Counted from the stretch's first letter, positions 16,920 to 26,600 are shown. The stretch is DNA of 34,908 nt from an uncultured Ruminococcus sp. (GCA_902774325.1 CACYIC010000036.1:1-34908); one strand, 5' to 3'. Notes: generated by a model from the letters alone, not told the origin. Program-made: numbers and translations.

Positions 16920-17597
16920 TCATAGTCTGTTTTCCTCTACCGCGGGCATGAGCACCGCGATCTCAAGGTTGCCGTTGCGGCAGCGAAGCTCGTTGATGAA
17001 GCGCTGCACCTCATCCTCCGTCTTGAGCTCGATCCTGTAGGTGAGCTTGTAGAGGCTGCCCATGCTGCCTGTTTTAACGGTGAGGAGCTTTGAGGCTTTG
17101 GTATATTTTTCAAAGAGGTCGTCAAACTCGTGAGCGTAGTTGAGATCCTCGGGGATGGTGATTTTCAGATCTCTGCTCAGGTCGTCGCGCTGCTTGAAGC
17201 GCACAAAGCCGAGAATTATCATCGCTATACAGATTATCACCACGAACAGCGCCGCCAGCGTGATATATCCCATTGCCGTCGCCAGACCTGTCGCCATGGC
17301 AAGGAAGATCGCGACTATCTCCTTTGCGCTGCCCGCGACGCTTCTGAAACGAACCAGCGAGAAGGCTCCCATCACCGCTACGCCGGTGCCGACGTTTCCG
17401 TTTACCAGCATTATCACCGTCTGGACTATCGCGGGGATAAGGAAGAGCGCAAGCAGAAAGCTCTTGCTTGTTTTTGAGCGGAAGCTCACGGTGAAGGCGA
17501 TCGCAGCGCCGAGCACCAGCGAGACCGCCGTGCAGATGAGGTATATTCCTGTTGAGAAGGTGTCGGTATAGATAGCCGAGAATAAATCGTTAAGCAC
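16920..17597 (-). CDS. DUF4956 membrane protein of a polyphosphate-type operon
   Basis: This 225-residue protein matches the DUF4956 family. The N-terminal part (about 15-135) has four transmembrane helices, with the conserved NGNVGTGVAVMGAFSLVRFRSVAGSAKEI loop between two of them. A cytoplasmic alpha/beta domain follows (about 150-225, with KLTYRIELKTEDEVQRFINELR). DUF4956 proteins often sit beside VTC-domain proteins and are thought to act with them in polyphosphate synthesis or export; their activity is not settled. The GTG start at 17597 has GGAGG eight bases upstream. It overlaps the end of the VTC gene by eight bases, which indicates translational coupling. No CotH-type kinase, another frequent partner, is present here. 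Confidence 0.88.
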   Translation of the reverse strand: MLNDLFSAIYTDTFSTGIYLICTAVSLVLGAAIAFTVSFRSKTSKSFLLALFLIPAIVQTVIMLVNGNVGTGVAVMGAFSLVRFRSVAGSAKEIVAIFLAMATGLATAMGYITLAALFVVIICIAMIILGFVRFKQRDDLSRDLKITIPEDLNYAHEFDDLFEKYTKASKLLTVKTGSMGSLYKLTYRIELKTEDEVQRFINELRCRNGNLEIAVLMPAVEENRL

Positions 17598-18312
17598 AGT
17601 TTTGTCCTCCGTTCATGAGATAATTTCCGCTTTGGATCTTCTGATACGCTGTCCCGTATTTTGAAAACGAGCCGGGGCGGATATTCAGCTCGCTCAGCGC
17701 TTTGACCAGCCACAGGGGCATGGCGCTCAGCGCCTTGATCTCCATAATGCAGAGATTGTGGGGAAGGATCCGCTCTCCGTAGCTGCCGTATTTGAGGTCG
17801 AGCTCCTCGGTGCGGAAGCGAACGTTTCTGTCAAAGGTGATCCTGAGATCGCGGTCTGTTTTGCAGTAAAACGCCGTTCGGTCGTAGGCTATGAAAACCT
17901 TCGGCTTGAGGCCGTTGTAGAAATTGATCGCGTAGTCGATCTCCTTCATGATCTGCGAGTCGTCCGGGAGCTTACCGCTCTCGAGGTAGTTCATCGCGCT
18001 GCGGTAAGAGAGCGTGCGCCTGCGCTTGTAGACGACTCCCTCGTATTTCTTCTTGAGCTCCAGAAAAACGTTGCTGTTCTCCTTTGGGGTCGAGTAGCTG
18101 CGAAGCCGGAGCTTTTCCTTGTAAACCGGCTTTTCGAGAGAGGTGCGGATCAGCCGGTAGTCGTCGGTGTCGAAGTAAAGGCTGCAAACCGTGCTCTCGC
18201 CGTATTCGTCGTCCCTGATATATTTTTCTATCAGCTCAAGCAGCCTCTTGCGCTGGCTGAGGGTGATTATATATTTCTTTTCGGTTCTTTCAAAAACTGT
18301 TTGGATGCTCAT
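17590..18312 (-). CDS. VTC-domain polyphosphate polymerase
   Basis: This 240-residue protein is a single VTC domain of the triphosphate-tunnel fold. The tunnel-lining basic and acidic residues are in place: FERTEKKYII at the N-terminus, YFDTDDYRLI, YKEKLRLRSY, FLELKKKYEGVVYKRR, FIAYDRTAFY, LRITFDRNVRF and the late IMEIKA. In yeast the VTC4 version makes inorganic polyphosphate from ATP, and bacterial stand-alone forms are taken to do the same, usually paired with DUF4956. The start at 18312 is preceded by AAAAGGGGG. It is first in a two-gene operon and divergent from the two-component system. A TATAAT at 18344-18349 lacks a matching -35 but has CTTAAA repeats there, which suggests activator-dependent transcription. 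Confidence 0.9.
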   Translation of the reverse strand: MSIQTVFERTEKKYIITLSQRKRLLELIEKYIRDDEYGESTVCSLYFDTDDYRLIRTSLEKPVYKEKLRLRSYSTPKENSNVFLELKKKYEGVVYKRRRTLSYRSAMNYLESGKLPDDSQIMKEIDYAINFYNGLKPKVFIAYDRTAFYCKTDRDLRITFDRNVRFRTEELDLKYGSYGERILPHNLCIMEIKALSAMPLWLVKALSELNIRPGSFSKYGTAYQKIQSGNYLMNGGQNCA

Positions 18313-18343
18313 CTTGAGGCCCCCTTTTCTTGTCTATGGCTGA

Positions 18344-18376
18344 ATTATAAATCGTCAACCTTAAAAATAGCTTAAA
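18344..18376 (-). promoter_or_regulatory. Candidate activator-dependent promoter of the VTC operon with 11-bp direct repeat
   Basis: On the minus strand a perfect TATAAT (18344-18349) has no recognisable -35 at 16-19 bases. In that place stand two copies of TTTAAG (complement of 18360-18365 and 18371-18376), exactly 11 bases apart. Response regulators of the OmpR/PhoB family bind direct repeats with about 11-bp spacing and replace the -35 contact. A third TTTAAG occurs at 18424-18429 on the plus strand before the response-regulator promoter. Confidence 0.5.
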
Positions 18377-18431
18377 TTTTTTTAGTTTTTAAAATTTTTT
18401 GAAAAAATCTTATTTCAGCATTTTTTAAGTA

Positions 18432-18460
18432 TTGTGCGTTAGAGTACTAACTGATATAAT
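18432..18460 (+). promoter_or_regulatory. Promoter of the two-component system with a small inverted repeat in the spacer
   Basis: TTGTGC (18432-18437), a 17-base spacer and TATAAT (18455-18460). The spacer contains GTTAG-AGTA-CTAAC (18438-18451), a possible operator. TTTAAG lies just upstream at 18424-18429. Confidence 0.7.
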
Positions 18461-18488
18461 GAAAAAGAAAAAAGCAGGAGGTATCACC

Positions 18489-19166
18489 ATGACCATTTTG
18501 ATCGTTGAGGACGAGCGCAGGCTCGCCGAGGCTCTGAAGCAGATCATGCGGGAGCAAAAGTATATGGCGGACGTCGTATACGACGGAAACGACGGGCTGG
18601 ATTACGCTATGAGCGGCATCTATGATCTTATTATACTTGACGTTATGCTGCCCTTCCGCGACGGCTTTGAGGTCGCCAGGGAGCTCAGACGCAAAAAAAT
18701 CCAGACTCCGATCCTTATGCTGACAGCTAAGGATACGATAGGGGACAAGGTGTCGGGGCTGGACAACGGCGCTGACGATTACATGACTAAGCCCTTCGCG
18801 CCCGAGGAGCTTCTGGCGAGGGTCAAGGCGCTCACCCGCCGCAGGGGAGAGGTCGTGCTCGACGAGAGCGAGTACGGTGATTTCAGCTTCAACGCCTCGA
18901 CGGGCTTTTTGTCAAAGGGAGCGAAGAGCGTGCACCTGAATTTTAAGGAAGCCGAGATCATAAAGCTCCTGATCGCCTCGCGCGATACCATAATCTCAAA
19001 GGACGATATCATCACAAAGGTCTGGGGCTACGATTCCGACGCCGGCTCCAACAATGTTGAGGCGTATATTTCATTTCTTCGCCGCAAGCTGAATTTCATC
19101 AATTCAAGCGCTGAGATCAAGGCGGTAAAGAAGATGGGCTACAGATTGGAGAAGGGCGATGTTTAA
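18489..19166 (+). CDS. OmpR/PhoB-family response regulator
   Basis: This 225-residue protein has a receiver domain (about 1-115) with the acidic pocket Glu7/Asp8, phosphoacceptor Asp51 (IILDVMLP), Thr79 and Lys101 (DYMTKPF). A winged-helix DNA-binding domain (about 128-223) ends with the usual SNNVEAYISFLRRKL and a KKMGYRLEKG hairpin. The start at 18489 is chosen because AGGAGG precedes it and the receiver begins there. The frame is open 19 codons upstream inside the promoter. Its end overlaps the kinase start by eight bases, so the pair is coupled. The divergent polyphosphate-type operon carries a repeat of the kind such regulators bind, making it a candidate target. Confidence 0.93.
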   Translation: MTILIVEDERRLAEALKQIMREQKYMADVVYDGNDGLDYAMSGIYDLIILDVMLPFRDGFEVARELRRKKIQTPILMLTAKDTIGDKVSGLDNGADDYMTKPFAPEELLARVKALTRRRGEVVLDESEYGDFSFNASTGFLSKGAKSVHLNFKEAEIIKLLIASRDTIISKDDIITKVWGYDSDAGSNNVEAYISFLRRKLNFINSSAEIKAVKKMGYRLEKGDV

Positions 19167-20418
19167 GCAGCTCAGAAGAAGGATAATAATACTTAATATG
19201 TCGCTGATAGGCGCGGTGCTGCTGATTATTTTTTCGGTGGTCTGCGTCAACAGCTATTCCGGCGCCAAGTCGGATTTTCAGCGCGGAATGAACGAGACCC
19301 TGAACCGCAGCGGCAAGAAGAATGTTTTTCCTCGCGCCGACGCGACAGACGACAAGGGGATGCCGGAGCCAAAGGTCGTCGAGCGCATGGAGCCGTCGTT
19401 TCAGATCTCCTCTTATATAATAATGGAGCTGGATAAGGACGGCGAAATCATAAGCGTCACCGAGAACAACGCCTCGATAGACGGGGACACCCTCGGCGAC
19501 TGCGCCGAAATCATTGTGAAGGAGAACAAAAAGGGCGGCGTTATCTCAAAATACGGTCTTATGTATGAGAGAAGCGACAAGCCGTCAGGCTCCGGACAGG
19601 AAACGACGCGCGTTATCATAGCCGACAATTCCGCCGTTTTCTCAAAGCTGCGCGGAACCGTGGTGATCTGCGCCGTATTGTTCGTCGTTTCGATGGGAGT
19701 CATCTTCCTGATAAGCTTCCTGCTCTCGGGACTCGCCGTGCGACCCGTGAGGGAGAGCTGGGAGAAGCAGAAGCGCTTCGTCGCCGACGCTTCCCACGAG
19801 CTCAAGACCCCGCTGACGGTCATCCTCGCGAACAACAATATCATGCTCTCCCATTCTCCCGACGCCGAGCAGCGCAAGTGGCTCGAAAGCACCGGGGAGG
19901 AGGCTGATCACATGAAAAAGCTCATAGATCAGATGCTCTTCCTCGCCAAGAACGACGCGGGCGACGGAACAGCCGAGAAAACCGAGGTCGATCTCAGCGA
20001 CACGGTGGAGGGCGTCTCGCTGAATTTTGAGCCGGTCGCCTTTGAAAAGGGAGTTTTGATCGACGCGAGGATCACGCCCGGGATCACCGTCTGCGGCAAT
20101 TCGCTGCAGCTCAGCCAGCTCGCTCACATCCTGATCGACAACGCGGTAAAATACGCCCGCTCCGACAGCACCGTAGAAATAGTTCTGCAAAAGAAAAATA
20201 ATTCTGTCGAATTCTCGGTTCACAATTTCGGAACGCCGATCTCAAAGGAGGATCTGCCGCACATCTTCGACCGCTTCTACCGCGCCGAAAAATCGCGCAC
20301 CACCAAGGGCTACGGACTCGGTCTGGCGATAGCGAAGGAGATAACGGCTAATCACGGCGGCAAAATAACCGCCGAGAGCAGCGAGGAAAAGGGAACAACG
20401 TTCAGGGTGACGCTGTGA
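19159..20418 (+). CDS. Sensor histidine kinase
   Basis: This 419-residue membrane kinase has one transmembrane helix at about 12-31, an extracytoplasmic sensor of roughly 130 residues and a second helix near 170-195. A short linker leads to HisKA with phosphoacceptor His213 (DASHELKTPLT). The ATPase domain shows the N box (HILIDNAVKYA), F box (IFDRFYRAEKS) and G2 box (GYGLGLAIAKEI). The sensor region matches no family I recognise. A full HAMP domain is not obvious, since only about 15-20 residues separate the second helix from HisKA. It is translationally coupled to the response regulator and followed by a terminator-like hairpin at 20496-20530. Confidence 0.92.
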   Translation: MFKQLRRRIIILNMSLIGAVLLIIFSVVCVNSYSGAKSDFQRGMNETLNRSGKKNVFPRADATDDKGMPEPKVVERMEPSFQISSYIIMELDKDGEIISVTENNASIDGDTLGDCAEIIVKENKKGGVISKYGLMYERSDKPSGSGQETTRVIIADNSAVFSKLRGTVVICAVLFVVSMGVIFLISFLLSGLAVRPVRESWEKQKRFVADASHELKTPLTVILANNNIMLSHSPDAEQRKWLESTGEEADHMKKLIDQMLFLAKNDAGDGTAEKTEVDLSDTVEGVSLNFEPVAFEKGVLIDARITPGITVCGNSLQLSQLAHILIDNAVKYARSDSTVEIVLQKKNNSVEFSVHNFGTPISKEDLPHIFDRFYRAEKSRTTKGYGLGLAIAKEITANHGGKITAESSEEKGTTFRVTL

Positions 20419-20495
20419 GCCGTAAGGGGAGCGGCTTTTGAAGGTTTTCGCCTCCGCGCGTTTTCGCGGCGGACAAATTTAACCGAATAAAACCG

Positions 20496-20530
20496 GCGCT
20501 CGGTTCATTGAATCGGGCGCTTCGTTATTG
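20496..20530 (+). terminator. Terminator-like hairpin after the histidine kinase
   Basis: An 11-bp stem with two G-U pairs (GCGCTCGGTTC at 20496-20506 with GAATCGGGCGC at 20510-20520) has an ATT loop and is followed by TTCGTTATTG. The T-tract is interrupted, so strength is uncertain. A second short hairpin (CCGCG/CGCGG) lies upstream near 20454-20470. Confidence 0.5.
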
Positions 20531-20586
20531 TGCACAAAATATATATAAAAATTTCTACACTTAAATGAAAGACTTACAAGGCATAT

Positions 20587-20628
20587 TTCTTAATCGGAAT
20601 TAAGAATAATGCTTTTTTGTGATAAAAT
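20587..20628 (+). promoter_or_regulatory. Promoter of the first pullulanase with an overlapping palindromic operator
   Basis: A perfect 8-bp inverted repeat, TTCTTAAT-CGGA-ATTAAGAA (20587-20606), is followed by the -10 element TAAAAT (20623-20628) with a TGTGA extension. At 17-base spacing the -35 is TTAAGA (20600-20605), inside the right arm of the palindrome. A dimeric regulator bound there would block the polymerase, so repression by a sugar-responsive regulator is plausible. Confidence 0.6.
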
Positions 20629-20663
20629 GATAGAACAAAAAGTATATGTCAGGAGGCATTGCT

Positions 20664-23516
20664 TTGAAGCTAAAAAGATTTATCACAGGAGTATTGAGTA
20701 TTATGATGATTATGGGTTCAACGATCTGCGCCGCCGAAGCCGCGGGCAAAACCGATTACCACGCTTACGCGGCGGAGCTTGACAAAACCGCCTATACAGG
20801 CAGCGATCTGGGCGCGACCTACGGCAAAAAGTCCACTTCCTTCAAGGTCTGGGCGCCTCAGGCAAAGCAGGTCAAGCTCGACCTCTACGAGAAGGGCGAC
20901 GAGAAGGAGGACAAAAAGTCCTTCAAGACCGTAGAGATGAAGCTCGATAAGGAAACGGGCGTCTGGTCCGCTTCCGTCAGCGGCGATCTCTCGGGAAAGT
21001 ATTACACCTATTCGGTGACAACGGGCAAGGATACCAAGGTCACGGGCGACGTTTACGCGAGATCGTGCGGAGTCAACGGCAGACGCTCGATGGTAGTCGA
21101 TCCCGAAAAGGCTGTCCCCGAGGGCTGGGAGAACGACGACCACGTTTTTGTCGCCCGCCAGACCGACGCCACGGTTTGGGAGATCTCCGTCGCGGATTTC
21201 TCGTCAAATGAGAACAGCGGCGTCAGCGAGAAGCACAGGGGAAAGTTCCTCGCCTTCACCGAGAGCGGCACCACCCTCAACAATATCCAGGGCGGTCCCT
21301 CGACCTGCGTCGACTATCTCAAAAAGCTGGGCGTAAAATACGTCCAGATCATGCCCATGTACGACTTCGGCTCGGTAGACGAGAGCAAGGACATCATGGA
21401 GCAGTACAACTGGGGCTACGACCCCGTGAACTACAACTGTCCCGAGGGCTCCTATTCCACCAACCCCAAGGACGGCTACTCCCGCGTCAGGGAATGCAGG
21501 CAGATGATACAGGCGTTGCACAGCGCGGGAATCGGCGTCATTATGGACGTCGTTTACAATCACACCTATTCCACCGAATCATGGTTCCAGTACACCGTTC
21601 CCAACTACTACTACCGCATGAACGACGACGGCAGCTTCTCGAACGACTCGGGCTGCAGCAACGATACTGCCTCCGAGCACGCCATGTTCCGCAAATATAT
21701 GATAGACTCCGTGACCTATTGGGCGAAGGAATATCATATCGACGGCTTCCGCTTTGACCTCATGGGACTCCACGACGTCACCACGATGAACGAGATCCGC
21801 AAGGCTCTCGACAAGCTCTATCCCGACGGCAGCGGCGAACGCATCATCATGTACGGCGAGGCTTGGAATATGGCTACAAACTCGGCTCCCGGGACCGAGA
21901 TGGCTAACCAGAGCAACATGAGCAAGCTCAACAGCCGCATCGGAGCCTTCAACGATACGATCCGCGACGGCATCAAGGGCAGCGTTTTCGGCGGCGGACA
22001 GGGCTTTATCCAGAACGGCTCCAACCGCTCGGCGATAAAGACGGGCTTTACGGGTCAGTCCAGCTCGACCTCGGGCTGGGCAAAGGCGCCGACACAGTGC
22101 GTGACCTACGCCTCCTGCCACGACAACCTCGCGCTTTACGATACCCTTGTCGATTCGGTGCTGCACAACGAGGAGTACAGAAAACGCCACGAAAACCTTG
22201 TGGCTATGAACAAGCTCTCGGCGGCTATCGTCATGACCTCGCAGGGAATACCCTTCTTCCTCGGAGGCGAGGAATTCGCGCGCAGCAAGGACGGCGACGA
22301 AAACTCCTATTCCTCGGCGCGCACCGAGAATATGCTCGATTGGGAAAACGTTTCCCTCTACAGCGACATCATCGAATACTACCGCGGGCTGATGAAGATC
22401 CGCGACAGCTTCGATGCGTTCCGCGATAGCACGAGCAACACCGCCAACTGGATCGAAACGCTTGAGAACCTTCCCTCGGGCGTCTGCGCCTATAAGGTCA
22501 ACAATATTCAGTCCGAGGGCTGGAAAACCGTAGTCACGATCTTCAACGGCTCCGACGATACGCAGAACGTCAGTCTGGACGGCGAGTGGATCAAGATCGC
22601 GGACGACGAGACCGCAGGACTGCGCAACCTCGGAACAGTGACCGGAAACGTAAAGGCGGCGGCTCATTCCGCGGTCATCCTTGTTGACAGACAGAGCTAC
22701 GAGAGCGCGGGCATAACCGACGGCGAAGGCGCTCTGGTGATAAACTACTACGACAACAAGACCAAGGAGAAGATCAAAACTCAGGTCGTTTCTCAGATCA
22801 CGGGAACAAAGTACGATATCGAGGATATCGCGGGCTCCCTCAACTACGACATAAAATCCTCGTCGGGCGACGTCGAGGGAGAATTTTCCGACGGCGTAAA
22901 GAGAGCCGAGGTTTACGTTGAGGAGTTCAAGGGCAAGACGGGCAGCGTCGTTTTCCGCTTCATCGACAACGAGAGCGGAAAGGAGATCGCGGATTCCTAT
23001 CTGCTCCGCAACCGCGAGGGTCTGCAATACTTCACGCCCGCCATCCCCGACATCGAGGGCTATTCGCTCATGCTCAAAAAGCTGCCCGCAAACGGCGCGG
23101 GGCTGACTCCTCCCGACAAGCTGACGGTCGATTATTACTACGAAAAGACCAGGGAGGAGGACAAGGAGCTCTGCAAGGTGAACATCGTCTATATGACCGA
23201 TTCCGGCAAGATCGAGGCTACCGAGGTCATGAAGGGCAAGGAAGGCGAGGAATACACCGCCATAGAAAAGGAGTTTGAGGATATGAACCTCATCGCCCTT
23301 CCCGAAAACTTCCGCGGCGTGTTCAAAAAGGGCGAGATCAACGTGCTTTTCTGCTATTCGTCGCTTCCCGATCCCTACTCAAAGGCTCTGGTCGTTGTGG
23401 GGATAGTCGCGGGCGCGGTGCTCCTGCTCTGCATCTTCTCATTCTTCTATTCGGGTATTCGCCGCAAGCGGAAAATGATGGAGAATATGGACATAGTAGA
23501 AGCCGAAAACAAATGA
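20664..23516 (+). CDS. Membrane-anchored type I pullulanase (GH13)
   Basis: This 950-residue enzyme cleaves alpha-1,6 branch links in pullulan and starch. A signal peptide (about 1-27) precedes an N-terminal CBM48-like beta domain (SDLGATYGKKSTSFKVWAP). The GH13 barrel carries the pullulanase mark YNWGYDPVNYNCPEGSYS, region I DVVYNHTY, nucleophile Asp365 (GFRFDLMG), acid/base Glu399 (YGEAW) and Asp487 (SCHDN). After the catalytic C-domain come three MucBP-like modules (about 690-900), one transmembrane helix (about 908-930) and a basic cytoplasmic tail. There is no LPXTG, so it stays membrane-tethered. The TTG at 20664 is preferred because AGGAGG lies seven bases upstream. An ATG six codons earlier overlaps that site. 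The next gene encodes a dockerin-bearing relative. Confidence 0.93.
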   Translation: MKLKRFITGVLSIMMIMGSTICAAEAAGKTDYHAYAAELDKTAYTGSDLGATYGKKSTSFKVWAPQAKQVKLDLYEKGDEKEDKKSFKTVEMKLDKETGVWSASVSGDLSGKYYTYSVTTGKDTKVTGDVYARSCGVNGRRSMVVDPEKAVPEGWENDDHVFVARQTDATVWEISVADFSSNENSGVSEKHRGKFLAFTESGTTLNNIQGGPSTCVDYLKKLGVKYVQIMPMYDFGSVDESKDIMEQYNWGYDPVNYNCPEGSYSTNPKDGYSRVRECRQMIQALHSAGIGVIMDVVYNHTYSTESWFQYTVPNYYYRMNDDGSFSNDSGCSNDTASEHAMFRKYMIDSVTYWAKEYHIDGFRFDLMGLHDVTTMNEIRKALDKLYPDGSGERIIMYGEAWNMATNSAPGTEMANQSNMSKLNSRIGAFNDTIRDGIKGSVFGGGQGFIQNGSNRSAIKTGFTGQSSSTSGWAKAPTQCVTYASCHDNLALYDTLVDSVLHNEEYRKRHENLVAMNKLSAAIVMTSQGIPFFLGGEEFARSKDGDENSYSSARTENMLDWENVSLYSDIIEYYRGLMKIRDSFDAFRDSTSNTANWIETLENLPSGVCAYKVNNIQSEGWKTVVTIFNGSDDTQNVSLDGEWIKIADDETAGLRNLGTVTGNVKAAAHSAVILVDRQSYESAGITDGEGALVINYYDNKTKEKIKTQVVSQITGTKYDIEDIAGSLNYDIKSSSGDVEGEFSDGVKRAEVYVEEFKGKTGSVVFRFIDNESGKEIADSYLLRNREGLQYFTPAIPDIEGYSLMLKKLPANGAGLTPPDKLTVDYYYEKTREEDKELCKVNIVYMTDSGKIEATEVMKGKEGEEYTAIEKEFEDMNLIALPENFRGVFKKGEINVLFCYSSLPDPYSKALVVVGIVAGAVLLLCIFSFFYSGIRRKRKMMENMDIVEAENK

Positions 23517-23612
23517 ATCGGCGCTGAATGATGAATCTGTTGGCGCGCCGGCGACGGGCGGCGCTCTGTCCGCGCCCTGCCGGACGCTAAAAATAAAGGA
23601 GAGGATAATTCT

Positions 23613-26600
23613 ATGAGAATCACACACAAGATACTTGCTTCCGTTCTCGCTGCCTGTATGCTGACGTCAACGGCGGCTATCGGCGGCTTCGCGGCGACAG
23701 CCGAGGGTATCGTAGGTGAAAACGAGGACACCTACTACTCGAACAAGGCGAAAGCGGTCGACACCCAATACGCCTATAACGGCGACGATCTCGGAGCGAC
23801 CTATACCCCCGAGCGAACCACCTTCAAGGTCTGGGCTCCCGCCGCGAAGAGCGTCACGCTCAACCGCTACGCGACAGGCTCCGACAACGAGACGGGCGCC
23901 GCCGATCTCGGCACCGTTGAAATGGAAAAGATGATGAAGGACGACGCGTGGACAGGCGTATGGCAGGCGACCGTTGAGGGCAATATCGTCAATACCTACT
24001 ACACCTACACCGTCACCACCAACAGGATAGGCGGTCCCAAAAAGACCTTCACCACAAATGAAACTCAGGACGTTTACTCACGCGCCGTCGGCGTCAACGG
24101 CAGACGCTCGATGGTAGTCGATCTCGACAGCACTGATCCCGAGGGCTGGGAAAACGATCGGCACGTCGTTGTCGACAAGCCTACGGATTCAACCGTATGG
24201 GAGATCCACGTCAAGGACTTCTCGTACGATCCCGATTCGGGCGTCAGCGAGCCCAACCGCGGCAAATACCTCGCCTTCACCGAAACAGGCACGACTCTCG
24301 GCGGTGAGGGAAATATTTCCACCTGCATTGATTATCTGAAGAATCTCGGCATCACGACCGTTCAGATCAACCCCTTCTATGACTTCCAGTCGATCGACGA
24401 GGCGGGCGATCCCGATCAGTTCAACTGGGGCTATGATCCTCAGAACTACAACGTTCCCGAGGGCTCCTATTCGAGCGATCCTTTCGACGGAAACGTCAGG
24501 ATCAGAGAATGCAAGCAGATGATCCAGGCTCTCCACAACGCGGGCTTCTCCGTCGTTATGGACGTTGTTTACAACCACACCTTCTCCTGCTCGGAGGCTG
24601 ATTCCTGCTTCCAGGCGACAGTTCCCAACTACTACTACCGCCTGACCTCCAGCGGCACCTTCTCGAGCGGCTCGGGCTGCGGCAACGACGTTGCCTGTGA
24701 GAGAGCGATGGTCCACAAATACATCGTTGAGTCCTGCCGCTACTGGGTAGATGAGTACCATGTCGACGGCTTCCGCTTCGACCTCATGGGTCTTATGGAC
24801 GCCGAGACCATCAACGCTGTCCGCAGCAGCCTCGATCAGGTCGATCCCAGGCTCACAATGTGGGGCGAGGGATGGGCAATGGGTACCTCAAGCTCCTCAA
24901 CGACCTCAACGGGACAGCCCTACATCGCGGCGACTCAGGCGAACTCCGCTTACATCAGCGAAAGAGTAGGCTTCTTCAACGACTCCATCCGCGACGGCAT
25001 CAAGGGCAGCGTCTGGGACGCTTCCGACCCCGGCTTCACCGGCAACAGACCCAAGTGCGCTCCGCAGATCTGCTACGGCGTCCAGGCCAACACCGACGCC
25101 GCCTCAAGCGGCTGGGTAGCTCAGGCTCCCTCTCAGACCGTCACCTATGCCGACTGCCATGACAATATGACCCTTTACGATCAGATCATGTCAGCCAATC
25201 AGCTCGGCGACTTCGGCGTTAGAAGCGACGACGCTATCGCCATCAACCGCCTTGCCGCGACCATCATCTACACCTCTCAGGGCGTAGCCTTCACCCTCGC
25301 GGGTCAGGAAATGGCGCGCACAAAGGGCGGCGACCACAACAGCTACAAGTCTCCCGCCGACGTAAATATGATCGACTGGAGCAACCTCGTTGATTACGCC
25401 GACCTCGTTTCCTATTACGAGGGTCTGATGAATATCAGAAAGAACTTCGCTCCCTTCACGGAGGATGACAACAGCTACAGCGCGGCATACAATTTCTTCA
25501 ACGAGAAGAGCGCCAATACCGCTACCGTAGCTTTCACCGTTTCCAACGATACTGCGGGTCAGTGGCAGAATATGCTCGTTATCTACAACGCCTCCAAGAG
25601 CGAGGCTGAGGTATCTCTCGCGACGGCTCCCGCCGGCGACTGGGTGATCATCTGCGACGGCAAGGAAGCCGGCGTCAAGAATCTCGGCGAGATCTCCGGC
25701 GACACCTATACCGCGGCTCCCTGCTCCGGCATTATCGCGGTAGACAAGGCTAGCTTCGAGTCCGTCGGTCTTGAAAGCGATACCGGCGACGTTACCGTTA
25801 ATTACGTTTATCAGAACGGTTCTCCCATGAAAACGCTCGACGGCAAGGAGATCGCTCCCATGTCCATCCACGGAAAGATCGGAACCGGCTATCAGACCGC
25901 TCCCTCCGCAGCTGTTCCCAATATCTATATGGTAAACGAGATCATCGGCGATCCTTCCGGCGTTTATTCCGAGACTCCCAAGACCGTTACCTACGTTTAT
26001 GTCGACTATGTTCCCGACTCGATCCGGAATTTCGGCGACCTTAACAAGGACGGCAAAATCAACATCATCGACGTTACCATGCTTCAGAAGAGGATAGCCA
26101 ATCTCATAACCTTTGACGAGGAAACCGAGGCAGGCGCCGACTTCAACTACGACGGTGATGTCAACACCAACGACGTCACCATGCTCCAGAAGTACATCGC
26201 GAAGTACGCGGTATCGCTGGGCGAGGTGCTCGTTAAATACTTTGTTACCGACGAAAACGGCAACACCACTCCCATAGAGGGCAACGAGACCTATACCATC
26301 AAGGGCAGGGTCGGCGACGACTACACCGTTCCCGAGTACAAGGCGATGGGCTTTGAGAACGATCCCGAGCATCCCGCCGAGCTTGCCGGCAAGATCCCCT
26401 ACGGCTTCAAGAAGGTCGTTGAGCTCTACTACCTCAAGGGCGAGCTCAAGGTCAAGCTCCACCTCAAGCATCAGGGCACCCTCACCTGGGCTCCGCATCT
26501 CTGGATCTGGGGCGCTGACTTCGAGGGCAAGGACATCGTTCCCGCGCTCAACTTCACAGGAGGCTCCTGGCCCGGCAAGCAGGCTGCCGACGAGGACGGC

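Noticed and set aside
20490-20530. Possible dispersed repeat family, because CGGTT...ATCGGGCGCTTC also occurs at about 32396-32414.
   Set aside because: Similarity covers only about 20 bases with gaps, and both sites are hairpins next to gene ends, so convergent terminator-like sequence is the simpler explanation.
21579-23027. Long open frame (482 codons) antisense to the first pullulanase.
   Set aside because: It lies entirely within a clearly real GH13 gene, has no ribosome site or recognisable domain, and is explained by the codon bias of the sense strand.
23517-23612. Separate promoter for the dockerin pullulanase.
   Set aside because: The gap is GC-rich with no acceptable -35/-10 pair; read-through from the upstream gene is as likely.
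25191-26498. Long open frame (435 codons) antisense to the dockerin pullulanase.
   Set aside because: Valine- and glycine-rich complement of a biased coding strand, with no domain or promoter.
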